64,000 nucleotides of DNA from Dromiciops gliroides (GCF_019393635.1 NC_057863.1:638996306-639060305); one strand, 5' to 3'. Shown: positions 49,981-62,110, numbered from the stretch's first letter. Notes: generated from the letters alone by a model not told the origin. Translations and numbers: made by a program.

Positions 49981-52726
49981 CTGAAACCGCAGCCCTTGGA
50001 GGGGGTCGCGTGTGTCCAGACTTGCACCTAGGTAGGGCTGGATTTTGTCTCTTTATGTGTAAGAATATACACAGAGAGAGGTAAAATTCAATTTCAGCAC
50101 TTCTCCCCCCACCCCCCTTCAAATCTCTCTACCCCTTAGAAAGTGGGTGGGTTTGTGCTTACGCGGCTGTGGGGAAAAAGGAGAATTAGAAGAGGGAGTG
50201 TTTCTTCGGTACATTTGGAGGGTCAGGAGATACTGAATGTTGTGGGGTTCCTTTCTTGAGCATAATTTCCTTTAGACTATCCGAAATAGGTAGTGTGTAA
50301 TGTTTTTAATTGTGAACGGGAAGAGCGGAGGGATTGAAAATTAATCCCAAAAGAGGAGAGTTAAAGGGCTTTTCAAGAATGCTGTTGTGTGTAGTGTAAT
50401 GTGGAGAATTGATTAATAAAAAAGGGGGTGTCTGCTGTAGGCAAACCCTAACCCAGAAAAAGAAGCACCTAGATTTGGGGTGAAATTGATATTTACTAAA
50501 GGGGAAATGACTATTTTATCAGAAAGCATGCTTAAAGGATTTGGTACCATATGTATTTCTGTGAATTTCTTCCTTCTGCATCTGTTAGGGTGGTGCTTTT
50601 TTTTTTTTTTGGGTGCATGTAACTGGAATATGTAAGATCATGGAGGATGTGTGCCAGAACAGAGTAAGGGAGCAAGTCTCCATGGAAATCAGTGCTAGAA
50701 TATGGAGTTAAAAATACCCAAACAGCCTATTGTAAAAAGTTCAAGATTCTTTTTAGAAAGTGAGATTTTTCTGTAACAAAAAATGTTCTTCTAATTTTAA
50801 GCTAGTAGACAAAGGAATAGGAGGCAGTAAATACTTTGGAATATGAGAAAGGTAATAAGGTTTCTTTGACAAGACCTTATCTTCTCCCCACCTCCCCCTC
50901 TTTTGGGGGGCATTTTTTAAAAACAGAGGTTATTTCAGGATGCCGGTTTGTCACTTGTACGGGATTCGTTGAGATTTTAGCAGATGTGGCTTAAAAATTT
51001 TTGTAACAAAATCACTTGGGACTCAGAATACTTACTTGAAAAAGCATTTTTCCCTTACCAATGACTTCCACATTACAATTTTAGGTACTGACTGCACATT
51101 TAAAGAAGAGAGGAAGAGTAAAATGAGGAAGCTGAGAACCTAGTAAACTGAGGGGTTTTTTATTTTGTTTTTTTGTTTTGTTTTGTTTTTTTTAGGCAGC
51201 TGACTAAAATGAAGGAGGGGATTTAAAACAGGAACAAAGAACTGGGATAAGTCACAAAATAACATTTTACAGCCGTGGTCTTTTTAACCTCTTGACAAAT
51301 TTATCCCATATCTTTAGGTTTTTCTGCAAAGTGTAGGGCTAATTCAGAATACAATTTTATCTTGTGAGGTATGAGGGTTAAAATGGTAGAACTATACACC
51401 CTTAAAAAGGATTTAGATCTCGTTCTCCATGCTAATTGATAGACCCCAGAGTTAGTCCGGGAGGCAGTAATAACAGGGCAGTTGTGTATGTGTGAGAATT
51501 TTCCCTTGCTGTGAATGAATGGGTCCTTCTGTGCCTGGGCCCAATAACTGCAACAAGATGGCGTTTTCACTAAGGCTGTAGCTTTCTCTTCAGAATGCTC
51601 CCTCCTCATCACAGCTTTACTAGATTATATTCTGGTTTTGTTTGTATTTTGCATTTGTTAGTTTTCATTTGCATTATTTGAGAAGACTTCAAAAGAGGGA
51701 GAGAAGAAGGGAAGTGACTCAAGTGACATGGTTTCTTCCTATTTTTTGAAGAGCTTCTCTTCAAACTGAAGACCAGTGGGAGTAGTAAATAGTTAATTGA
51801 AAATTCCACCTAGATGGTAACTAGAACAGCTGATAATATGAATTTTTACCTCTTGCTATATTACTTAGACTTTTTTCTTTATATAATATCTGATTAATTT
51901 GTTCACGTTACCTCTTAAAATACTTTATTTGCTCAGTAAGAACTTAAACATACCAAATTCATTAACAATACAAAAGTAGAATTATTTCCACTTATTCTAC
52001 TTGTTGCTAGATCTTTATTGCTCATCTTTTTGGGAAACTTTATACAAGTCTTAGTTAACATGTTTCTGTGGATAGTCTTCATTTAGTGAAGGAAGATGGT
52101 AATTGTTTGTATTTTGTTTTGGAAAAGGAGATGGGAAGAGCCAGAGTTAAATAGCATATCAAATTTTCGGTAGAAGTAATGCGTCTTACTGATAGTTTGG
52201 GGGAGTTAGTGCCCTTTTTGTATTTTACATTTGTTATACACAGCAAGGAATATGACATTCAATAATCTGAAGTAATATTGAGTAATAAAACGGTATTGTT
52301 TTATCAGCAACTGCATAAGTTTTGAATATTTTCACAATTATGAAATGTTTGGGTTGCCCCCTACTACCTGATATTTATTTTCTTTATTTTTCATTGCTTA
52401 TGTTACATTAGTACATAGTGCATGATAGAGTAAGCTTTTTCTTGGTTGGGTGGGTGAGACAGCCCCTTGTTTGAGAGTAAGGATTTAGGGTGCAACTTAT
52501 TAAAGGCATGGTCTGTGCAGAGTAGGGGTGTAGGAATCTCTAAAATGAACTAGTATTTTGTGAGGAAAAAAAATTGGGGGGGGTGTCATTCAGTTTTAAC
52601 ACTAACGTGTTGTGTGTTGATGGGGATGAAATTGATCTGGGCTGTATTGCTCCAAAGTACAGATTCAGGATCAATTGCTGGGAAGCTCCAGGCCCCCAGA
52701 TTTTGACTCAGTATAAGAATTTTTTT
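49981..52726 (+). other. Intron 1, single-copy, no second exon seen
   Basis: AT-rich sequence with T/A homopolymers and almost no inserted repeats. Frames of up to 103 codons on the minus strand (51,301-51,612) have no domain. A CCAAT word with an AAGATGGCG (YY1-like) word follows at 51,541-51,564. Confidence 0.55.
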
Positions 52727-52868
52727 CTTTTTTGGGGGGGGGGCGGTTTGCAGGGCATTGGGGGTTAAGTGACTTGCCCAGGGTCACACAGCTAGTAAGT
52801 GTTAAGTGACAGAGATTGGATTTGAACTCAGGCACTCCTGAATCCAGAACTGGTGCTTTAGCTGCCCC
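52727..52868 (-). mobile_element. W-type CORE-SINE, antisense
   Basis: CAGTATAAGAATTTTT and CAGTATAATAATTTTC flank it; the tail has a G run and the head is truncated. Confidence 0.88.
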
Positions 52869-52919
52869 AGTATAATAATTTTCTAATAATTAGACCATCC
52901 TCCAAACAGAATGAGGGCA

Positions 52920-53100
52920 GTCTTTGTGAGTGGAGCCAGTCAGCTAGAACTTTACTACTTAGGCTCCCACTGTTCACTGATTGAGAGCCTTGGGCAAGTC
53001 TCTACACCTTTTTGCATCTTTCTCTAAAATGAAGACATTGTATTGGAGGATCTCTAGTGTTCCCTCTGAAGCTCAAAAATCCTGTGCTTCTCTGTTACAG
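52920..53100 (+). mobile_element. MIR-type SINE relic
   Basis: cttgggcaagtctctacacc, ctctaaaatgaagac, gaggatctctagtgttccctc. Strongly decayed. Confidence 0.5.
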
Positions 53101-53136
53101 AGATTCTTGAATTAGACAAGGGGCTGAACTTGATTG

Positions 53137-53312
53137 CTGGTGTCAAACTCTGATAGAAATGGATCCCCACAGCTGTTTTATCGGTTTAGAAAACCACAAA
53201 TTTACATCTATTTGTATTTATTTTGTTAAACATTTCCCAATTCCATTTTAATCTGGTTCTGGCCAGATTTGGGAGTTTGGGGCAGATCTGCCCACTGTGA
53301 GTTTGATTCTTC
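53137..53312. mobile_element. hAT-like MITE
   Basis: Ends TGTCAAACTCTGATAGAAAT and GTGAGTTTGATTCT are inverted relatives. Interior attttgttaaacatttccc matches 42,950. Confidence 0.75.
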
Positions 53313-53617
53313 TCAACTAGATGGTTTCCAAGATCTCTTTTTGCCAAGATGATTGTGATTCTAGTTACACAGGAATTCTTTGAAGGTAAGACTTTGGAAA
53401 AACAAAGTAGCATTCTGTATTTGTGACTGAAGCCACTCCATTTATCCTTGCTTACTAGTACCAACTCATCAGTTAGTGAGTAGCAGCCTGTCTTTGAAAC
53501 CTAATACCCCATGTTAGAATTCCATAGACATTTTGCTGGAATCAAATCACTGCCTTTTTGTTAAGGAAATTGGTACTGACCCTTTAAGTACAAGACTTAA
53601 AGAATTAAGTTTCTTAC

Positions 53618-53826
53618 TTGTGTCGCTTCAGTCATCTCTGACTCTTTGTGACTCCGTTTGGGTTTTTTTGGGCAAAGAAACTGGAGTGGTTTGCCATTTC
53701 CTTCTCCGCCTCATTTTACAGTTGAGAAAACAGAGACAAATGGGGGTTAGTGACTTGCCCAGGGTCACACAGTTCTTCCTGATGCCAGGTCCAGTGCTCT
53801 ATACACTGCGCCACCTAGCTGCTCTC
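53618..53826 (-). mobile_element. CORE-SINE with RTE-like tail, antisense
   Basis: gtgtcgcttcagtcatctctg, ggtttgccatttccttctcc, shortened CORE, CGCCACCTAGCTGCTC. Confidence 0.85.
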
Positions 53827-54689
53827 TTCTTAGGTGTACATAACTTATTTAGCAAAACCATACGTGTTTATGCCCGAGGAGTATAAGCAGTGACAGATCC
53901 ATCAGCTTAGAAAGGCGTTGAGCCCAGTATGTCTGTCATCTGAGGAACAGCCTTGCTAAGTTTGGAGGCTCATCACCAGAAGATTGTCTACCAAGTGATA
54001 GTAGATGGTCCCCCCCAAATCTAAGGTATAGAGATGTGATCTGCTTTGGTCCACACTGCTGAAATGATGGATGCTTGTAGGGATTTATCACTGTTTATGC
54101 AGTATCTGATTTAACAGCTTTTTTTGATCTTTTCTCATGATTATAGATTCTTGCTGAATTGCAAGTCACATTGTTCGGCTGGTTCTGTATGAGCAGTGTA
54201 ATTATTCATATTACAATAGTCATCTAGCACAGTGCTTTGTATATAATAGATATTTAATGCTTTTTAAAAATTTCATCTGAATTTAGAAATTGTTAGCAAA
54301 TTTATAGCTTCTCAAATGTTGTTTGTAAAATTAGAAATTTTAAAACAGTGTTATTTTCATTTCACTTAATGGGTATTGTTTTCCCTTGGGAAAAGGTAGC
54401 TCCAAGTTATCTTACAAAGTGATGGCCATGTCTATCTGAATTATTTAATTAGGTTGACTTTTTTAAGATAGTACATATCTTAATGAGCAGTGCTGATATT
54501 TTAGTATTACAGTGTTGGCAAAATATCTTCATCTTCAAATAATTGTTTTTTCTCCCCTGATGAGCTTGGCTCATGTTGCTCTAAATTGGATTAAATTCTT
54601 ACTGACATGGGACTCTTAGCTTTTCAGCTTTAGTGGATTGGTAATTGATATTCTCGGTATTAATATCTAGGTTTGGCCATATGGCATAC
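53827..54689 (+). other. Intron 1, single-copy
   Basis: No exon, RNA gene or repeat recognised. Confidence 0.5.
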
Positions 54690-54822
54690 TTGGGGGGGCA
54701 GGGCATTGAGGGTTAAGTGACTTGTCTGGGGTCACACGCAGCTAGTTAAGTGTCAAGTGTCTGAGGCTGGATTTGAACTCAGGTCCTCCTGAATCCAAGG
54801 ACAGTGCTTTATCCACATACCA
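54690..54822 (-). mobile_element. W-type CORE-SINE, antisense, head-truncated
   Basis: GGGGGGGCAGGGCATTGAGG to GTGCTTTATCCACATACC. Confidence 0.85.
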
Positions 54823-55610
54823 TATTATTTTAAAGCCTTTAGTGCTAGTTAAATTTTGACAAGACTGAAAGCAAAAATCCTATGATCATACAACTGAATT
54901 AGTTGTTAACCAGTTATCTTTGGACTTAGAAAAACTGGTATTGGTTTCTTTTGACATTACTTCAGGTAGATAGATATGGGGCATTGACAGATCCGAAAGC
55001 ATAAAATATGCTGGTGATGAATTATCAGGTGTTTGTGTTTCTACACTAGAAAAAGGTCATGGTAGACTTTAGCCAAAAAGGAACTCAAAAAAGTGTCTCT
55101 CATAACTCACCTGAGAGAACTTTCTGGTTTTAAAAGTTACTGAAATAAAAATCTTCTCCAAATTACGGCTTCACGTTAACTGGTTTTGGACAAGGGATAG
55201 GATTTAAGAGCTGTTTTGCTACTAAAACCTCATTTTAGAGATACAGGCAATTTGTAGAAATTTGAGTCAGCCAGTGGATTAGTAAAATATTAAAAGCTTT
55301 TTTAAAAAGATTTGAGCTATCCTGTAACCAATATCTCCACCATTAGGTACCACAGTTATCAGTGGAAATGATTGCTAGTTTTTTCGTGGTGGAATAATAA
55401 ACATGCTTTGTAAAAAAGAGTCAGTATTCTTAATTTTTTTTCTTTCAAGCAACTAAAGTATTATTCATTTTTGGTAAAGACTTATTTGTAGAATCCTATT
55501 GATTTAAAAGACAAAAAATCAAGTTTCTCTGAGGCATCATTGAACAGATTATAATCTGAAACTGCCTTACCATTGATAATGGGTTATTTTTGTCTTATCA
55601 ATAAATTAGC
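54823..55610 (+). other. Intron 1, single-copy
   Basis: No exon or repeat recognised. Confidence 0.5.
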
Positions 55611-55785
55611 TCAATGCAGAAATAGGTTTAATGTGATTGTACATATATAACCTATATCAGATTGTTTTCTGTCTTGGGGTGGGTAGGGGAGACAGGGAGG
55701 GAGAAAAATTTGAAACTAAAAATCTTATGAAAACAATGTAACTGGAAAATAATACAATACTTTAAGATTTTAAAAAATGAATTAG
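55611..55785 (+). mobile_element. 5'-truncated L1 3' end
   Basis: Matches the last 175 bp of the L1 at 12,861-13,418 (caatgcagaaata.., atataacctatatcagattg, gagaaaaatttgaaact) and ends ATAATACAATACTTTAAG with a short A-tail. Confidence 0.85.
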
Positions 55786-56225
55786 TTCAAGTTCAGGGAA
55801 GACTTAAAATGTGAGTCTTCAGGATTCCAAACCTAGAACACACAAGGGTTGTAAAAGTTTTGATGTCATATTGTACTTGCTTACGTTGTGTGCCTTGTTT
55901 TCTTTGATATATACGTGTGTGTGTATATAGGTGTGTTTTCCTAGCTTTGTCCTGGCCTGTCTAGCAAAAGGATAGGGCCACCATAAAATGTATGCCTGTT
56001 GGGCATAACAAAAGCTATTTGTGTGGTAACTTGACTATTGGGTGTAACAAAAGAGATCTGCGTGATAACTCCACTGTGACTTTCAGTTTTAGGGAAACTA
56101 GAAAATTTTGCTATAATGTCTTAAAAATAACTGGGCTAATGTGTCACTCTTTGTTTCTTAGGATATTGATTTTATATTAGATGATTAATTGAAAGCTTTT
56201 TAAAAAATGTCTTATTAGGGAGATT
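55786..56225 (+). other. Intron 1, single-copy with a diverged 40-bp duplication
   Basis: TTGGGCATAACAAAAGC (55,998) and TTGGGTGTAACAAAAGA (56,038) start two adjacent similar segments of about 40 bp. A short TG/TA tract precedes them (55,905-55,935). Confidence 0.55.
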
Positions 56226-56345
56226 AATTCAGGGCACGTGAGCTTGTGTGTACCCTTTTCTTTATCACTCTGAGCCTCAGTTTCTTCATCTTTAAAATGA
56301 TGGGATTGGAGGAGATGGTCTTTCAAAAGGCCCATTCCAAATGTC
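56226..56345 (+). mobile_element. MIR-type SINE fragment
   Basis: tctgagcctcagtttcttcatc and tggtctttcaaaaggcccattcc. Confidence 0.65.
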
Positions 56346-56820
56346 AAGTCATGTGATTTCCACTTCTACAGTCCAGGTTTTACCCATCATTGCTCTAATC
56401 CTGTCCTCCCCAGTTTTCTTCCTTCTGAATGTTCATATATTTGGGCTCTTTATTGAGTCTTTGAGGATAGCGTTCCCCATTATTATATTTGTGTCACATA
56501 AGCTGAACTTTGGAGGAAGCTTGGAGAGAAATGCCATCCATTCCAGGCAAGATTGGGGAACAGCCTGGGAGTGCAGAGGGGAGGAAATAGGGCAAGTCAT
56601 CTAGCTTGGCTGAAAGAGGGAAGGTGGTGGTATTATTGGGAAAAAGGAAGGGGTACCTGAGAGCGATGTTACAGAGGAAGAATGGAGAGGACCTAGCAAC
56701 TAATTGATTAAAGGAGATGAGGGAGAAAGAGTTAAAGATGACTGGAATTTGAAGCATGGGTTAAGTGGGCTAAGCAAAAGGCAGTGCCATTCACTGGAAT
56801 AGGGAAGACACTTAGATGCT
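56346..56820. other. Probable L2-derived sequence on both strands, no gene
   Basis: 56,500-56,760 reads like antisense L2 ORF2 (ggaagaatggagaggacc, gagaaagagttaaagatgac); 56,346-56,500 unassigned. Confidence 0.42.
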
Positions 56821-56822
56821 TT

Positions 56823-56935
56823 ATGGATGGATGGATGGATGGATGGATGGATGGATGGATGGATGGATGGATGGATGGATGGATGGATGGATGGATGAAT
56901 GAATGAATGAGTGAGTGAACGAATGAATGAACTTT
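56823..56935 (+). repeat. (ATGG)n then (ATGA)n microsatellite
   Basis: About 18 perfect ATGG/GATG units (56,823-56,895), then GAAT/GAGT/GAAC units to 56,932. Confidence 0.97.
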
Positions 56936-57059
56936 TGTCCCACTTCAGTCTTTAAAAATTTTAGCTAGAAATTGCCCAATACAAATAATACCTCTTAATT
57001 GAAAAAAAAAAACCTAAAAGTTTTAAATGGTTCCTATTTTAGTAGCATACCTCATTTTT

Positions 57060-57206
57060 ATTTATTTATTTTTGGTGGGGCAGTGAGAATTAAGTGACTT
57101 GCCCAGGGTCACACAGTAAGTGTCAAGCGTCTGAGGCCGGATTTGAACTCAGGTACGCCTGACTCCAGGGCCGATCCTCTATCCACTGCGCCACCTAGCT
57201 GCCCCT
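57060..57206 (-). mobile_element. W-type CORE-SINE, antisense
   Basis: AGCATACCTCATTTT and AGCACACCTCATTTT flank it; (TTTA)n tail. Confidence 0.92.
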
Positions 57207-57423
57207 CAGCACACCTCATTTTAAGCAAAGCTTCCTGAATTACAGCAAACTACACTAAAATGGTATTACATATGATGGCCCATTAAATGTTAGCTCCCCT
57301 ACTTGATGTAAGCATTTTTTACAAATCAGTAACTACTCTCTTTAGAGATAAGGAACTGATAAATTTGTAAGTTGAAGTGTTAAGAGAAATGAAAACAAAG
57401 TATCTTAAAAATTATATTTATGG

Positions 57424-57570
57424 GGGAGCTAGGTGGTGCAGTGGATAAAGCACTGACCCTGGGTTCAGGAGGACCCGAGTTCAAATTTGTCCTTAGAAAC
57501 TTGACACTTACTAGCTGTGTGACTCTGGTCAAGTCACTTAACCCTCATTGCCCTGTGCCAAAAAAAGGGT
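57424..57570 (+). mobile_element. W-type CORE-SINE
   Basis: AAAATTATATTTA flanks both ends. Confidence 0.92.
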
Positions 57571-57999
57571 GTAAATAAAATTATATTTTAGATCAGTAGG
57601 AACATTATTCTGTTTCGGGATAGGTTGGGGGGAGAATGCTTATAGTGAATTAAATTTGTATTTTAAAACTTAATAATATACACATTGAAACTTAATAAAA
57701 TAGTGTTTATATTTTATTTAAAAATCAGAGAAAGGAGGTGGAAATTTTTTTAATTTAATTTTTCTATCTAGTCTAAAGGTGAATGCCTTGTATTTGGGGG
57801 AGAAAACTAACTTTTTAGTAAAGAAAGGATGCCTACAGAAAGTTTTTCTTTTCCCTCCATTATAGTGTAAAATTTCCAGAAATTTTGAAAGCATAGGGAT
57901 GGGGGGGGGGCACTTAACACAGCATCTCCTATCAAAGTCATTTTTTTTAGCTTAAGAAAATAAAAAAGATATTACGTGTTCTGTAGCACTTAGATTTCA
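57571..57999 (+). other. Intron 1, single-copy
   Basis: AT-rich with a G run at 57,901-57,910. No exon recognised. Confidence 0.5.
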
Positions 58000-58400
58000 G
58001 GGTGGTTTCACATTTTCCACTTCATCCTCAAAGCCTTCTAAGCAGAATGCTTAGTATGATTCCTTTTTACAGGTTGAAAAATTCATTCTGAGGTTCAGTG
58101 ATATAAAAGAAGCATCAAGGACAGCTAGGTGGTGCAGTGGATAGAGCACCGGCCCTGGATTCAGGGGGACCTGAGTTCAAATCCAGCCTCAAACACTTAA
58201 CACTTACTAGCTGTGTGACCCTGGGCAAGTCACTTAACCCCAATTGCCTCACCAAAAAAAAGAAGCAGCAGCCATATTCTGTAAAAAAGCACAAGATTGG
58301 CAGTCAGAAGAGCTGGGCTTCCCCTGTCATCTTCGCCTATTAATTACTAGCTGTGGAACCTTAGCCACTGCTGTTCTCTGGGCCTCAGGAAATAAGCTTT
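58000..58400 (-). mobile_element. MIR-type SINE relic split by a W-type SINE
   Basis: ttccacttcatcctcaaagcc, ttttacaggttgaaaaattc on the left; the right part (58,290-58,400) is a separate sense MIR-like stretch (ctagctgtggaaccttagcc). Confidence 0.5.
58118..58262 (+). mobile_element. W-type CORE-SINE
   Basis: AAAAGAAGCA flanks both ends. Complete. Confidence 0.91.
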
Positions 58401-58424
58401 ATGAGGGCAGGGACAGTTTTTTGT

Positions 58425-58710
58425 TGTCAAGTCAACAAGCATTTGTTTAGTGCCTGCTATGTGCCAGGCACTGTGCCAAGTGCTGGGGCTACAAACAGCA
58501 GTTCAAAATTTTTTTTGTTCCTGCTCTCAAGGAGCTTGCAGGTCTAATGGGGGAAGCAGCATGCCAACAACTTTATACATACAAGATACGCTCTAGGATA
58601 GACTGGAGGTAACCTCAAAGAAAGGCACTAGCATTGAGGTGGCCTGGAAAAGACTTCTTGTAGAAGGTGGAGTTTTGACTGAGGTTTGGAGAAAACCAGG
58701 GCAGCCAGGA
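58425..58710 (-). mobile_element. L2 3' end, antisense
   Basis: caagtcaacaagcatttg, tgccaggcactgtgccaag, ctctcaaggagcttgc, aagaaaggcactagc. Confidence 0.85.
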
Positions 58711-58784
58711 GGTCTAGATGATGCCCTAGCAGACAGGCTAAGTGCTTGATGAATGCTTGTTGTATCACGGCAGCCTGGATCAAG

Positions 58785-58945
58785 GATTCTTAACCTGGGC
58801 AATCTGAACTTGTATTCGTAAATAGTAGGTTGGTAATTTATATTTCAGTAGAACTTGTTTCTTTTGTCATCCATTGTGTTTTATTTAAAACATTCTGAGA
58901 TGAGGTCTATAGGCCTCGTCAGACTGACAAAAAAAAGGTTAAGAA
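58785..58945. mobile_element. hAT-like MITE
   Basis: Inverted ends GGATTCTTAACCTGGGC and AAAAAGGTTAAGAAC. Interior tatttcagtagaacttg. Confidence 0.75.
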
Positions 58946-59371
58946 CAACATATCATCAAGGTGATCGCAAAGGGCCCTTCCCATCCCAAATGTTATTATC
59001 CTGTTAGTGACTATTGGAGGTCCTGCAGCTAGAAAGTGGCTAGCCAGTACCAGAGTCCAGGCCTTCTCACTGCTTGCTAGGTTGCTATTCTTTCCATCAT
59101 TCCAAGCTGTCTGATAAAGTTATAATATTTGTTCTAATTTATTTTAAAACATAACTTATTTCAACAGCAGCCATAAATTTGCTAATTTAATTTACTGTTT
59201 TGTTATCAATGTAACTGTCAGTTATTGAATTTTAAGGAATATAGCATGTTTTGAGTTTCAACAATTTAAACCAGACCTTAACTTCCATTTCCCATGTTCA
59301 CTTCAGTCTCCTCTGTCTTTGGCCCTTTGAGCAATCAGAGCAGTAAGTGCCTTGTTTCTAAACTCTACAGC
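58946..59371 (+). other. Intron 1 with a short MIR relic
   Basis: 59,030-59,115 looks like an antisense MIR (ctagaaagtggctagcc). The rest is single-copy. Confidence 0.45.
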
Positions 59372-59590
59372 AGAGGTGCCAAACATTGGGCCAGAGGCCC
59401 ACCACACTCCCAAGTGCTGACCAAACCAGGTTAAGATGTAATTGAGAAATAATTAACAAAATGAGTAAAAATACAATAAAATATAGCTAATGTTACATTT
59501 GACAACTAAGTCAATATGCAACCCAAAGGGATCCTTATGTACTCTTTATTGGCCCCTGTTTCTATTTGAGTTGAACACCCCTGTGCTACA
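59372..59590 (-). mobile_element. hAT-like MITE
   Basis: AGAGGTGCCAAACATTGGGC to TTTGAGTTGAACACCCCTGTG; the most complete member of this family here. Confidence 0.75.
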
Positions 59591-60479
59591 GGAATGAAAG
59601 GTTAATGGGGCCAGTGGTCATTCCTTTCCTGATCCTTTCAGGCCTATTCAGGAAGACAAAACTGTGTCCTTCCATTGGATCAAAAGTTTTAGGTGGAAAT
59701 TCTCAGGTAAAGAATAGTGAAAATGACAGAAGCAAAGCATGATTTTCACTTTCTCCTTTGAGAGATGTGCAGTGTTGCTAGTTTTCATTGTAGAAAAATT
59801 CTGAGAATTGGAGTCACAACTTTTACATAGGACTGACTGGCATTAGGTGGATTCTGTCAGAGCATGCAGGCTTTCTGTCCATCAGTGAACACTTCTAGCC
59901 CTTATGAACTGCCCATCTTGTCATACATCTCTGTGATGACATTCTTTTTGTCCTTATGTACAAAGAGATCTAGAGGAAGGTCCCCAAATACTCCGTGAAC
60001 CCCGTGGAGAATTTTTTAGGAGGACACAAACAGTGGTCACACGGGATGAAAAGGCATGGGTCAGTTGCCATCTGTACTGTTGGCAAAGGGTATCAGCATT
60101 GAGATCAGATTGAGTTAAAACCTTATAGCAATTTATGAACACATAACAATTTTTAATTTGTTATTCTTTAGAATTATAATTCTCAAATTTTTAAGTGTTT
60201 TAGGAAAAAACCGTTAGTCACTCAAAAAATGCTTTTCCCTCTACCAGATTTCTGTAAACATCACCTGTCCACCCCCCAGTTACATTTACTCCTTGTGTCT
60301 TCACACTTCTCTTTAATTCTTATGATACATTTAGGATACATAGAAAATGGGTACAGACAAATTTTATATCGACACTTTGAGGCACAGTTGGTAGATTTAA
60401 TAGAGAATAAAAACTTGCTCATCAAGTATTATAGCCATCTATTGTTTTCTCTTCTGCAGCAAAGTTTTCTAGAATGCTC
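59591..60479 (+). other. Intron 1, single-copy
   Basis: No exon recognised; frames up to 90 codons carry no domain. Confidence 0.48.
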
Positions 60480-60600
60480 CTTGTTTCTATACCCTCTGTG
60501 ACAAGTTCATAGATGGAATCCCTGGTTTCTTACAAGGCTCAGCCCAAATGCCACCTTTTGTAGGAGGCCCTTTCCTAGTCCTCCCCCAGTTGATTGCTAT
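60480..60600 (+). mobile_element. L2 fragment, sense
   Basis: aaggctcagcccaaatgccacc, ggaggccctttcctagtcc, ccccagttg. Confidence 0.75.
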
Positions 60601-60788
60601 AGTGATAAAATTTCATTATTTCAAGTTTTTATTTGTCCAAGCTAAGAAAAATTGGTGGTAATGATGGATTAGTTTAGCTTAGTACATGTTTGACAGTTTA
60701 GAGAACATCAAGACCTTATCTGTACTTGCCTACTGTGTTTTGATGATTCATTTAGACAAGGATTTACTATGCTAGTACTGTGGAAGGC

Positions 60789-60985
60789 GGGGTCAGCTAG
60801 GTGGCCCAGTGCACAGAGCGCCACGCCAGGAGTCAGGAAGAGTTCAAATCTGGTCTCAGATACTTACTAGCTGTGTGACCCTGTGTAAGTCACTTCACCC
60901 TATTTGTCAAACAAGCTGGAGAAGGAAATGGCCAACTACTCTAGGATCTTTGCCAAGAAAACCCCAGATGTCATGACTGAGCAAC
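60789..60985 (+). mobile_element. CORE-SINE with RTE-like tail
   Basis: Head GGTCAGCTAGGTGGCCCAG, CORE, tail shortened to gatgtcatgactgagcaac. A short antisense L2 end (61,000-61,150) follows. Confidence 0.82.
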
Positions 60986-61226
60986 TTGAGGTAGGGCCTG
61001 GGCATACAAAGACAAAAAATGAGAGTCTTGTTCTCAAGAAGCTTCTGTTTCATTGGTGGAAAGCAGTATGGAATAAGTAAATATAAAATAATTTGGGGAA
61101 GGAGTGAATGTGTGGAATTGGACAAGGCCCTGTGAAGGAAGTAAGCTGTGTTTGAGATATAGGTTTCTTGAGAAACAAATTTTAGAAATTTGCAATGATG
61201 CAGTAATACAGAGTTTAAAAGGCTTT

Positions 61227-61424
61227 ATTTTTTGTTTTATCTATATCTATCTGTCTGTCTACCTACCTACCTATCTATCTATCTATCTTTGTGGGGCAGT
61301 GGGGGTTAGGTGACTTGTCCAAGGTCACACAGCTAGTAAGTGTCAAGTGTCTGAGGCCGGATTTGAACTTAGGTCCTCCTGAATCCAGGGCTGGTGCTTT
61401 ACCCACTATGTCACCTACCTGCCC
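61227..61424 (-). mobile_element. W-type CORE-SINE, antisense, with (CTAT)n tail
   Basis: AAAAGGCTTTATTTT flanks both sides. The tail has become (CTAT/CTGT/CTAC)n (61,240-61,288). Confidence 0.92.
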
Positions 61425-61454
61425 CTAAAAGGCTTTATTTTAAAAGAAAATTAT

Positions 61455-62110
61455 AGATTTCAAATTCAACAAACACTTGCTAAATGTCTATCCTGTAGAA
61501 TGTCCTGGTTCAGAAGAAAAAGATTAAGAAATTGCCTTAATGCCTTGCCCTTATGGAAATTGCTGTCTTAAGGGTGGATATGACATACAAATACAAAACA
61601 GATTTGAGTGTAAGTGTATAATAGAGGTATAGAGGCGGAAAGTACTTGTAATTGGGGGGGGGGGAGATAAGGAAAAGGTTTTTATGGAGAATAGCCTTTG
61701 CACTATGGGATAGGAAGTCATCAAGTGGCCATGGAGAAGGAGAAGGGAGGTCATTGCATTAATGGGATGTTGCATAAGAAAAGTCATGAAAGGGGGAGAA
61801 TAGCTTATATGCAGGGGCTGAGTCCAGTTTGGCTGAATCCTAGAGTGTATGGGGGGAAGTAATATATGAGAGTAAGCTAGAAAGATGGGTGGTCTGCTGC
61901 ATCCTGGAGGAGTTTGAACTTTTCTGTAAGGCTTTGGGGTGGTATTAACAGGTTTTGAGCAAAGGAATGACATGATCTGTACGCCAGGAATAGTAATCTG
62001 TGAAAGATGGATTGGTTGGAGGAGACATGGATTAGGCTGTTTTAGTGTAATTGTCGTAAGGAGAACATCTCCACAAGGGTTATTGACGGTGTGAGTAACA
62101 GGGGAACAAA
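61455..62110 (-). mobile_element. L2 3' region, antisense
   Basis: acaaacacttgctaaatgtc, ttgcccttatggaaattgc, tcatgaaagggggag, gagcaaaggaatgacatg, ggattggttggaggagac. The 198-codon minus frame across it is decayed L2 3' sequence. Confidence 0.68.

Noticed and set aside
48702..50122. Frames of 401 and 460 codons (+) and 208 codons (-) in the pyrimidine-rich block
   Set aside because: Pro/Ser/Leu-only or Gly/Arg/Glu-only translation caused by C/T bias; they run through a (CCCT)n microsatellite and past the splice donor into the predicted intron.
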